DNA of 9,980 nucleotides from positions 1 through 9,980 of the forward strand of contig CADCQX010000342.1 of NCBI GenBank assembly GCA_902803695.1, written 5' to 3'. Source of the DNA: Oscillospiraceae bacterium (GTDB lineage: Bacteria; Bacillota; Clostridia; Saccharofermentanales; Saccharofermentanaceae). The notes beneath the pieces are model-generated. The model made no database searches. It worked only from the letters and a program-made list of their open reading frames with translations, and was not told the DNA's origin. Within the stretch, counting starts at the first letter, position 1, and each line of letters opens with the position of its first letter. Shown piece after piece: positions 1-6,309 of this stretch. Made by a program: the position numbers and the translations under genes.

Positions 1-1151
1 AGAGCATCTTTATCTTCTCTGATCTCGCCTCTTACCGTTGAACCGATATGCATGACGTGTGAGAATCTCTCGATGGAGTGAAGCCTTTCCACTTCAACTG
101 TTCCGAACTTACTTACCTTGCCGAGATCATTTCTTCCGAGATCTACGAGCATGTTATGCTCTGCAAGTTCCTTCTCATCTCTTAAAAGATCTCTCTCAAG
201 AGCTTTATCTTCTGCTTCAGTTCTTCCCCTAGGTCTTGTTCCTGCGAGAGGGAATGTATGGAGTACTCCGTTCTTAAGGCTTACGAGGGTCTCAGGTGAA
301 GCGCCTGCAACCTCTACATCAGTTCCTGAGAAATAGAACATATAAGGTGAAGGATTGATGGTTCTTAAAAATCTGTATGTATCAAGAAGGCTTCCTTCGA
401 ATGGCGCTGACAAACGGTTTGAAAGTACTATCTGGAAGATATCTCCTTCATGGATATAGTACTTACCCTTCTCGACCATATCCATGAATCTTTCCTTATC
501 GAAAAGTGGTGTAGGCTCAGCAAGAAGCTTTCCTTTATGTTCGCCTTCAGCCTTACCGTTAATGATAAGATCCTTTATCCTCTTGATCTCCATGATAGCT
601 TTGTTGTAGCCAACCTCGAGATCGTCCAAAGACATGTTAGCGATGATGATTATCTTCTGTGCGTAATTATCGAAAGCAATAACCTTATCGAAGAGCATCA
701 GATCAATATCCTTAAAGCCTTCTTCATCAACTGTATCAACCTTTACCTTAGGCTCGCTGTAGCAAAGATAATCATATGAGAAATATCCGACAAGTCCGCC
801 TGTAAACGGAGGAAGGTAATTAAATCTGGGGCTCTTATACTCGCCTAAGATCTGTCTTAAGTATTTGTTGGGATCATTAGTCTCGATGCTTACGTCACCG
901 ATCCTCATCTTGCCTTCATTAACTGTAACTGAAGTCTTGGGATCAAATCCTAGAAAAGTGTATCTTCCCCACTTCTCGTTCTCCGCTACCGACTCGAGCA
1001 TGTAGCAATGAGTAGAGATACTCTTAAGTATCTTCATCGTCTCGATCGGAGTCCTTACGTCCGACAGTATCTCTGTACTGATCGGAACGATATTGTAACG
1101 TCCTGATTCTGCGATCTTTTTGACATCTTCCAATTCCGGTAAGATCTTCAT
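1..1151 (-). CDS. trpE: Anthranilate synthase component I, partial (C-terminus lies beyond the window)
   Basis: This enzyme converts chorismate to anthranilate, with ammonia supplied by TrpG; it is the first committed step of tryptophan synthesis in the cytoplasm. The ATG at 1151 follows AAAAGGAGG by 7 nt, and 383 codons are visible. I translated the strand directly and see the family landmarks: YMLES near residues 50-54 (the LLES-type tryptophan feedback site), NPSPYMFYF at about 266-274, AGASPETLV at 282-290, GTRPRGR at 304-310, EHNMLVDLGRNDLG at 331-344 and FSHVMH at 363-368. The last roughly 100 residues, including the chorismate-binding C-terminal motifs, are missing because the window ends. 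PabB and other chorismate-utilising enzymes share the catalytic fold, but the Trp-specific T-box upstream and the N-terminal LES motif favour TrpE. The rest of a trp operon is expected beyond position 1. Confidence 0.95.
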   Translation of the reverse strand, partial: MKILPELEDVKKIAESGRYNIVPISTEILSDVRTPIETMKILKSISTHCYMLESVAENEKWGRYTFLGFDPKTSVTVNEGKMRIGDVSIETNDPNKYLRQILGEYKSPRFNYLPPFTGGLVGYFSYDYLCYSEPKVKVDTVDEEGFKDIDLMLFDKVIAFDNYAQKIIIIANMSLDDLEVGYNKAIMEIKRIKDLIINGKAEGEHKGKLLAEPTPLFDKERFMDMVEKGKYYIHEGDIFQIVLSNRLSAPFEGSLLDTYRFLRTINPSPYMFYFSGTDVEVAGASPETLVSLKNGVLHTFPLAGTRPRGRTEAEDKALERDLLRDEKELAEHNMLVDLGRNDLGKVSKFGTVEVERLHSIERFSHVMHIGSTVRGEIREDKDA

Positions 1152-1182
1152 GTTGTTTCCTCCTTTTCTTGTTCCGGAGGAT

Positions 1183-1225
1183 ACAAATAATCCTCGACAG
1201 AACAACCATTAAGTTCTGTCAAGGA
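1183..1225 (-). terminator. Conditional intrinsic terminator of the T-box leader
   Basis: The arm TCCTTGACAGAAC (1225-1213) pairs with GTTCTGTCGAGGA (1203-1191), a 13-bp stem with one G-T wobble and a 9-nt loop, followed by TTATTTGT. The 5' arm shares CCTTG with the 3' strand of the T-box antiterminator, so the two structures are mutually exclusive. The U-tract is interrupted. Confidence 0.88.
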
Positions 1226-1465
1226 CGAATAAATTCGCGGTGCCACCTTGATTCACGACTTTGACGTCGTGCGCTTAGCGAGATACCATCATATCCCCGG
1301 CAAGTAACGTATGCCCTCACGTTGCAGAATACTTTGCACTAATGCATTTGACTGCACCCTCAGCGGTCCATTTGATGATTTGTTTTCCGCCGGATTCTCA
1401 GCATCGCCGGCTCTCTGTGGGAGCATCATCACCGTTATCTCCGCGTCAACGGTTTATCTATATGG
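1183..1465 (-). promoter_or_regulatory. Tryptophan-specific T-box riboswitch leader of trpE
   Basis: This is an uncharged-tRNA-sensing leader. The hallmark T-box AAGGTGGCACCGCG lies at 1249-1236 (minus strand). Stem I is recognisable: GATGAT (1431-1426) pairs with ATCATC (1379-1374), and a GCGG/CCGC helix closes the other side of the internal loop. The 3' side of that loop reads AAATGGA, placing the specifier TGG (Trp) at 1370-1368 followed by the usual purine. The distal GCCGG/CCGGC helix and two further hairpins, GGGATAT/GTATCTC and CACGAC/GTCGTG, precede the T-box. The variable base of the TGGN bulge is C, as expected for pairing with G73 of bacterial tRNA-Trp. The antiterminator is CAAGG/CCTTG plus CGAAT/ATTCG, and its 3' strand overlaps the terminator's 5' arm. 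Low charged tRNA-Trp should therefore allow read-through into trpE. The exact 5' end is estimated from the promoter. Confidence 0.93.
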
Positions 1466-1469
1466 GGTG

Positions 1470-1498
1470 ATAATAGCATTGCAAAAATGATTTGTAAA
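1470..1498 (-). promoter_or_regulatory. Sigma-A-type promoter of trpE leader
   Basis: The -35 is TTTACA (1498-1493) and the -10 is TATTAT (1475-1470), separated by exactly 17 bp. Each hexamer differs from consensus at one base. Transcription should begin near 1463, just before stem I of the T-box leader. Confidence 0.82.
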
Positions 1499-1510
1499 GT
1501 ATTCTTTCGT

Positions 1511-2617
1511 TCATTCTACGCAACGAATCAGGTTAATGTATGTTATCTCCCCGTCTTTGATCTCTATCGGTTTTACTATGGACCCGATCATCTCAAAGCC
1601 GCCATTTTCATATGCTTTAATGATGATCTGTCCATCGTCAGATACTATATCCGAATTATGAGATATCTTATCTTTTGCCTCTTCAAACCCCAGACCTTCT
1701 TCGTCGAAGATCACGGTTTTTCCGTTAACATCACCATGAACAAAGTAAAGGTCAAATTTACAATCCTTTGATATCGGGATCATCACAAAAGAATATGAAT
1801 CCGTGTAATAAGGATGTTCGAACTTTGTCAGTATATACTCCCTTTCATTCTCCGTATCGTTCTTATCGAAAATGAACCAGCAATAATCATCGACTTCTAT
1901 ACGGATGTTTTCTCCATAATCCTCGACATCGGTAACAACGACATAGTCATGCAGATCTCCATCCACCTTGATCTTATCGCCTTTTTTCAGGAACAAGCAT
2001 TCATTCTTGGTAAGAGTAAACGCATATACCTGACCCACCAAGGCGACCGCATAATCCATATCAGCCGATAAACCTATAACCGTACCGGTATATTTTCCGT
2101 CACAGAGAACGGAATTATAAGTATCGATCATCAGTTCATCAGCGTGGATCGAATATTGATCGAGAAGGCACGGAAGATGAAAGAACTGATCAAATGTCAA
2201 AAGATGGTCCACGTCATACATCTCGGAAGGAGTATATTTTGATATCTTCCCATCCTGGTATTTGTATTCGATCAGATTATCATTATCATCGAAAATGAAA
2301 AGAGCATACTCTGAATTCTCGCAGACGTAGCCGTTGAGATATTCTTTTCCGAATCCGTACAGATAATCCTTACCGTCGTTTATATATATCTGCTTTGCAA
2401 TATCCCTGTATTTATCATACAGTTCGCTTTCCGATAATCCCTCACCGACTTCGTAGATCTCCTCTGTCTCCTCAGTCTCAGTGGTTTCAGAAGTGATTTC
2501 TCCGGCCTGTGACTCCAATGTCGTATCAATAATCTTATCGTCACATCCGGCAACAGAAGTAAGCAAAAACGAGGATAGCAGTGCAAATGCAATTATCCTT
2601 TTTGATTTCTTCATCAT
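1511..2617 (-). CDS. Putative lipoprotein with Thr/Glu-rich linker, function unknown
   Basis: The product has up to 368 residues. It opens with a lipoprotein signal peptide: basic MMKKSKR, a hydrophobic core, and the lipobox VAGC with lipidated Cys25. A linker rich in Thr, Glu and Ser follows (about residues 31-63), then a mostly beta-rich, Tyr/Asp-rich region. Residues 209-250 start LKKGDKIKVDG and resemble a small beta-barrel, but I cannot assign a family. Two start codons lie in tandem. AAAGGAAG sits only 2 nt before the first ATG (2617) and 5 nt before the second (2614), so 2614 is the more likely true start. The gene begins 20 bp after the flavoprotein stop, with no terminator between, so the two are probably cotranscribed. 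It should be anchored on the outer face of the membrane, perhaps binding a ligand or acting with the envelope; that role is inference only. Confidence 0.85.
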   Translation of the reverse strand: MMKKSKRIIAFALLSSFLLTSVAGCDDKIIDTTLESQAGEITSETTETEETEEIYEVGEGLSESELYDKYRDIAKQIYINDGKDYLYGFGKEYLNGYVCENSEYALFIFDDNDNLIEYKYQDGKISKYTPSEMYDVDHLLTFDQFFHLPCLLDQYSIHADELMIDTYNSVLCDGKYTGTVIGLSADMDYAVALVGQVYAFTLTKNECLFLKKGDKIKVDGDLHDYVVVTDVEDYGENIRIEVDDYCWFIFDKNDTENEREYILTKFEHPYYTDSYSFVMIPISKDCKFDLYFVHGDVNGKTVIFDEEGLGFEEAKDKISHNSDIVSDDGQIIIKAYENGGFEMIGSIVKPIEIKDGEITYINLIRCVE

Positions 2618-2637
2618 ATCTTCCTTTGGTCAAATAA

Positions 2638-4278
2638 TTACAGTTGACCCAAAACGTGCTTTGCAGCGATGAGACCATAAGCATAGCATCTTCCGAGTGA
2701 GAGACCTGTCTGGTGGAAAGGATAATCGCTTCCGCCGTAGAACGGTCCGCCAAGATTACCTACACAGTACAGTCCGTTGATAGGAGCATCGTTTGAATCA
2801 AGAGCCTGACCGTATTCATTGATCCTGATACCTGAGACTCCTGCGGATACGCGGATATGTTTTCGAGCACCCCAGAAAGGAGCCTTAGCGATCTTATGCA
2901 TGTACTTGGAAGGCTTACCGAAATCCTTGTCGCAGCCTTCTTCGCAAAGCTGATTATATCGGTCGACTGACTTCTTGAGATTCTCGTAAGGGATGTCGAG
3001 TTCTTTTGCGAGTTCCTCCAGCGTGTCGCATCTGTGAAGATCGATCAGGTTCTTAAATACACCCGTCGGGTTTTCAACTGCGCCGGGAATGAACTTCTCC
3101 ATTACCTGAGGAGGGATCATACCCTGGACAAACTCGTCTGCAGGCCAGTTAACATAGTCACTGTCATAGATGGTGCAATACCAACCCTTTGAGCCGTCTG
3201 CGTGCTCCTTGTCGAGCATGGAACCTTTGTAGGAAGGTTGGAACTTAAGAAGATTTCCCATGTAAACGAAGCCTGTATATTCGTTAGTAAATCTCTCACC
3301 GTTCATGTTGACATAGAGGAATGGCTCTTCATACATGAGCGCGGAATCAAAGTCGTGCATCATCTTGGTATGACCGAGATTCTCCATCTTGGCACCTGCA
3401 GTCATAGCCATGATATGACCGTCACCGGTCTTATTGAACTGCTTCTTGTCAAACTCTGCGATATCAGGACACCAGCGGTCTACCATAGCGCAGTTGTTTG
3501 TATAATCACCTGTAGCAAGAATAACAGCCTTCGAAGCATTAAACTGGATATATTTGCCGTCGTTAGTCTTACCGATTACACCAGTTACCTTCCCGCCATC
3601 GGAAAGGAGCTTAACAGCAGGGGTTGAGAAAAATGTCTCAAGGTTGGGATTCTTTTCTCTTACGTTCTCCAAAGCCTTACGGAGAGCGCTGCCGACATTT
3701 AACGGCTTAGGTCCTACCCAAGGAGCGAAGAAATAGCACTTGTCATCACCGTAATCGTATGTCTTTTCTCTATCCTGCCAGGTACCCGTGAACAATCCGC
3801 TGGTACTCATGAAAGCACGAAGATCGGCGCCGTCATTAAGAAGCGTTGCGCAGTCTTTGTTGCTGTCGACCTTGCTTCCGTCACCATACTCTGTCTCCTT
3901 GGTCATTCCGGATCTGTTAAGAACCCACATCATCGCTTCTTCGGAATGTTCGGCATATGCTCTGAGCTGCTTTGTATCAGCTCTCCAATCACAAAGGCTG
4001 TTTGTATGATGGATCCACTTAGCGATACCTGCCTCCGTGGAACGCGACTTGATTATTGCAGATGCGCAGTTGCCCTGTGATACAACGTTCGGTTCCTTTT
4101 GAAGAAGAGCGACCTTAACGCCGCCTTCCGCTGCTATTCCCGCTGCCGGAACACCTGCGGCTCCGGCACCTACGACTACTACGTCAAAATCCAATATCTT
4201 AGACGGAGTAATCTCTCCGAGTTCACAGCATGAATCATTTATTTCCTTATCCGTTATTCCGTTTCTGAAATTTTCCAT
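2638..4278 (-). CDS. FAD-dependent oxidoreductase, FAD_binding_2 (fumarate reductase/ketosteroid dehydrogenase-like) family
   Basis: This is a 546-residue soluble flavoprotein. A beta strand and dinucleotide-binding loop DVVVVGAGAAG (residues 32-42) followed by AAEGG begin the FAD Rossmann fold. Near the C-terminus INGLYCVGNLGG (about 500-511) and TGLSLGRCYAYGLIAA complete the FAD site, as is usual for the family. No signal peptide, Tat motif, FMN-binding domain or heme motif is visible, so it is predicted to be cytoplasmic and to need a separate electron donor. The stretch that carries catalytic His and Gly residues (HHTMGG-like) in true fumarate reductases reads RVSAGVSGIRI here (about 476-486), so fumarate need not be the substrate. 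Related enzymes reduce C=C bonds of diverse organic acids or steroids; the substrate here is unknown. The start ATG follows GAAAGGATAGGG. It heads a two-gene unit with the lipoprotein and has its own promoter with an overlapping Fur-like box. Confidence 0.88.
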   Translation of the reverse strand: MENFRNGITDKEINDSCCELGEITPSKILDFDVVVVGAGAAGVPAAGIAAEGGVKVALLQKEPNVVSQGNCASAIIKSRSTEAGIAKWIHHTNSLCDWRADTKQLRAYAEHSEEAMMWVLNRSGMTKETEYGDGSKVDSNKDCATLLNDGADLRAFMSTSGLFTGTWQDREKTYDYGDDKCYFFAPWVGPKPLNVGSALRKALENVREKNPNLETFFSTPAVKLLSDGGKVTGVIGKTNDGKYIQFNASKAVILATGDYTNNCAMVDRWCPDIAEFDKKQFNKTGDGHIMAMTAGAKMENLGHTKMMHDFDSALMYEEPFLYVNMNGERFTNEYTGFVYMGNLLKFQPSYKGSMLDKEHADGSKGWYCTIYDSDYVNWPADEFVQGMIPPQVMEKFIPGAVENPTGVFKNLIDLHRCDTLEELAKELDIPYENLKKSVDRYNQLCEEGCDKDFGKPSKYMHKIAKAPFWGARKHIRVSAGVSGIRINEYGQALDSNDAPINGLYCVGNLGGPFYGGSDYPFHQTGLSLGRCYAYGLIAAKHVLGQL

Positions 4279-4323
4279 TTCCCTATCCTTTCAATTAGCA
4301 AAGATTTTTTATCACACCAAATC

Positions 4324-4351
4324 ATTATAATATTCTGACACTATTTTTCAA
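4324..4351 (-). promoter_or_regulatory. Promoter of the flavoprotein-lipoprotein unit
   Basis: The -35 is TTGAAA (4351-4346) and the -10 is a perfect TATAAT (4329-4324), with a 16-bp spacer. The predicted start is near 4317, leaving a leader of about 40 nt before the ATG at 4278. The -35 overlaps the Fur-like box. Confidence 0.78.
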
Positions 4352-4367
4352 ATTGATTATCATTTTC
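4349..4367 (-). promoter_or_regulatory. Fur-box-like operator
   Basis: On the minus strand the 19-mer GAAAATGATAATCAATTTG matches the classical Fur consensus GATAATGATAATCATTATC at 15 of 19 positions (counted by eye). It overlaps the -35 element of the flavoprotein promoter, a position suited to repression when the metal is bound. The region is AT-rich, so chance similarity is possible, and other Fur-family members (Zur, PerR) recognise related sites. It lies about 110 bp upstream of the divergent zinc-ribbon promoter. Confidence 0.5.
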
Positions 4368-4461
4368 GAAAACAATTATCGGATATGGTCTTATTTTGTT
4401 TCGGAAGCATAAAATGAGCCACAATTATCTGCCCCGGACTTAAAAAAGAGCTCGAAAACAC

Positions 4462-4472
4462 TATGATATAAT
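4462..4472 (+). promoter_or_regulatory. Extended -10 promoter of the zinc-ribbon operon
   Basis: The string TATGATATAAT is a perfect extended -10 (TRTGN plus TATAAT). No convincing -35 hexamer lies 16-18 bp upstream, as is common for extended -10 promoters. Initiation is expected near 4479, giving a short leader of about 26 nt to the ATG at 4506. Confidence 0.68.
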
Positions 4473-4490
4473 TATCATGGGTGTTTGAGA

Positions 4491-4498
4491 AAGGAGGA
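4491..4498 (+). promoter_or_regulatory. Ribosome binding site that decides the start at 4506
   Basis: AAAGGAGG ends 7 nt before ATG 4506. An in-frame TTG at 4485 would place this site inside the coding sequence and only a few bases from the predicted transcription start, so the TTG is rejected as start. Confidence 0.85.
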
Positions 4499-4505
4499 TT
4501 TTGTT

Positions 4506-5399
4506 ATGAAGTTTGGTAACAAAGTTTGTCCGAATTGCAACGGAAAACTCGACCTTAACAATGGAATGTTCGAGTGTTCATTCTGCGGTTGCTCCTTCGC
4601 AGCCGATTTCGATTCAAAAGATGTCGAGAGGATAAGAAAAGAGACCGAAGCTGAGAGAAATGCCGCAAGGGCATTAAGAGAGAGCGAACTCAACAGAACA
4701 AGAGAAGATCTCAAGTACAACAGATACACAAGACCTTCAACCACAGCTCAGCCTACTCAGTATAATCAGCAGTATTCTCAACCGACTACACAGCCTACAA
4801 CTCAGAATACCGGAAGACGCAGATCCAAGGCAAGGATCATCGTTCCGATCGTCATCGGCGGTTATGTCTTGTTGCAGATCATCGTGATGATCATCAGAGG
4901 AGCTGTATCAAACCGTAAGCAACAAACGATAAACGATATCTTTGGCGGTAAAACGACAACAACTACTACAATTATTGAAGCAACAACTGAAACTTCAGAG
5001 GAAACCTTGTATGATTTCTCAATCGATGCATCACAGATCTCTTCCAACGAAGAAATAATGAATAATCTGGCTGAAGCTTCAAGCAAAATCCTCGATTCTG
5101 ATCGCGTACAGGAAAAATACGGAACAACCAGTGATAACGAGCTTGTAGCAGGATACCTCTTCTCTACGTATTACACGAACGATCTGTACCTCGTTTACGA
5201 GAGCAAATGCACCGATGACAGCACGAAGTATATCTGCATTTACTATAGCAGCCTGTTGGCAGATGATGCTACCGGTGGTTCTGTCTACTGTGACTACACA
5301 GCACATCTCGACAATGTTTACGATTCGGTAGATGATGCTCGTACGAAGCTGATTGAAAAATATCCGGGTTATAATATGAGCAAGTTGGATATCAGTTGA
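4506..5399 (+). CDS. Membrane zinc-ribbon protein, first of three tandem paralogues
   Basis: The 297-residue product has no assigned function. In order it shows: a zinc ribbon with Cys8, Cys11, Cys24 and Cys27 (CPNC and CSFC knuckles); a charged helical stretch rich in Arg and Glu (about 38-75) that could form a coiled coil; a low-complexity Gln/Thr/Pro linker (78-102); a basic cluster GRRRSKAR; one transmembrane helix (about 110-130); a Thr-rich spacer (150-163); and a C-terminal domain of about 130 residues with Cys235, Cys244 and Cys262. The basic cluster before the helix predicts a cytoplasmic zinc ribbon and an external C-terminal domain. The C-terminal domain aligns by eye with those of the next two genes. 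It is the operon's first gene, with its own extended -10 promoter and a strong ribosome binding site. The ribbon may bind protein or nucleic acid, or be purely structural. Confidence 0.87.
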   Translation: MKFGNKVCPNCNGKLDLNNGMFECSFCGCSFAADFDSKDVERIRKETEAERNAARALRESELNRTREDLKYNRYTRPSTTAQPTQYNQQYSQPTTQPTTQNTGRRRSKARIIVPIVIGGYVLLQIIVMIIRGAVSNRKQQTINDIFGGKTTTTTTIIEATTETSEETLYDFSIDASQISSNEEIMNNLAEASSKILDSDRVQEKYGTTSDNELVAGYLFSTYYTNDLYLVYESKCTDDSTKYICIYYSSLLADDATGGSVYCDYTAHLDNVYDSVDDARTKLIEKYPGYNMSKLDIS

Positions 5400-5424
5400 T
5401 ATTTGAACTATTGGAGGAACTACA

Positions 5425-6309
5425 ATGAGACTTACAAATCTTAATTGTCCGCAGTGCGGTGGCTTTCTGAATCAGCAGCAGGACAAGTTCTACTGCACCA
5501 GCTGTGGCGCTGCTTTTAACGTCGATTACGACGAAGCAGACGTTGAGTATGCAAAGCTCGTTACCGAGGCAGACAGAACGAGACTTCTTATCGAGAAAGA
5601 CAGGACTCTTCTCGAGAAAGATGCCGAACTCAGAAAAAAGTTCATGACAAGCGAGATGAAACAGCAATTCAAGCATGCCGCTAAATCTCAGGGAACCACT
5701 CTTTTGGGCGGTTTGATACTGTATGCTGTTATGGGCGGAGTCATGATGCTGGTGATGATAGGTACTTTTATCGTCATTGGCACTAATATCGCTAAGGACA
5801 GAAAGACCAGGAAGGAAGCACAACAAGAAGCCGAGAAAGCAAGGATCGAGAGATTGACTGATATATCCGTAAATGATCTCGAAAACGATCCTAACTTCAT
5901 CGAGAACACGATAGGAGCAGGAGCAAGTTATGAGTTATCCAGAAGATCCGCTCCCGTTCTCGAATCCGGCGGAGACGAAGGCGACGCTTATCTTGTAGGA
6001 ACTCCTGAAGCAATATATTCCTATATGGTAAAAGACGGCACTGACATAAGCATTTACAACATCTACAAATGCACGTACGAATATCTCTTAAGCGGCAACA
6101 CAAAAGATGTCTATTCATGTGTATGTTTCGAAAAAGTTGAAGCGGATGAGACCGGTCATTTCACATGCAACTATTCACTATGTAAATCCGTAACCGATGA
6201 CAACATCGATAATCACTGGGAAGGATACGAGAATGACAAAGGAGCTTTAAATGTAATACCTGAATCAGGCTCTGCTCAGATCAATCTGCCAAAAGGAGGT
6301 GAAGCATAA
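5425..6309 (+). CDS. Membrane zinc-ribbon protein, second of three tandem paralogues
   Basis: The 294-residue product is of unknown function. The zinc ribbon uses Cys8, Cys11, Cys24 and Cys27, the same spacing as its neighbours, and reads NCPQCGG then YCTSCGAAF. An acidic/basic helix (about 35-85) leads to an unusually long hydrophobic segment (92-121), rich in Gly and Met. A second strongly charged helix KDRKTRKEAQQEAEKAR (about 124-140) follows, then a C-terminal domain opening ISVNDLENDPNF (147-158). That domain has five cysteines (216, 232, 234, 248, 253), three of which match positions in the first paralogue. The gene lies 25 bp after the first, with GGAGG 7 nt before its ATG. The charge after the membrane segment exceeds that before it, so its orientation is less certain than for the other two. 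It ends GGEA because the third gene's ribosome binding site lies inside it. Confidence 0.87.
   Translation: MRLTNLNCPQCGGFLNQQQDKFYCTSCGAAFNVDYDEADVEYAKLVTEADRTRLLIEKDRTLLEKDAELRKKFMTSEMKQQFKHAAKSQGTTLLGGLILYAVMGGVMMLVMIGTFIVIGTNIAKDRKTRKEAQQEAEKARIERLTDISVNDLENDPNFIENTIGAGASYELSRRSAPVLESGGDEGDAYLVGTPEAIYSYMVKDGTDISIYNIYKCTYEYLLSGNTKDVYSCVCFEKVEADETGHFTCNYSLCKSVTDDNIDNHWEGYENDKGALNVIPESGSAQINLPKGGEA
6292..6302 (+). promoter_or_regulatory. Near-perfect Shine-Dalgarno inside the end of the second zinc-ribbon gene
   Basis: AAAGGAGGTGA is complementary to the 3' end of 16S rRNA over its whole length. It lies within the last codons of the upstream gene. The stop TAA (6307-6309) shares its last A with the ATG at 6309, so the second and third genes are likely translationally coupled. 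Confidence 0.85.

Noticed and set aside
118..336. Plus-strand open frame of 72 codons rich in Ser and Leu
   Set aside because: It lies opposite trpE, whose translated motifs are unmistakable, and has no ribosome binding site.
1024..1209. Minus-strand open frame covering the T-box terminator and the trpE start
   Set aside because: It overlaps trpE in another frame and runs through the terminator hairpin; the sequence is low-complexity Arg/Asp with no family features.
1200..1465. Classical trp attenuator with a leader peptide
   Set aside because: The region has T-box hallmarks. The TGG present is in the specifier loop, and I found no short frame with a ribosome binding site and tandem Trp codons.
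4380..4445. Additional plus-strand promoter (TAAAAT near 4411)
   Set aside because: No acceptable -35 at 16-18 bp, and the extended -10 at 4462-4472 is far better placed.
4960..5000. ACA/ACT-rich run encoding Thr residues as a microsatellite or repeat element
   Set aside because: It is a short in-frame Thr-rich spacer between the membrane helix and outer domain; the codons vary and no longer repeat unit exists.
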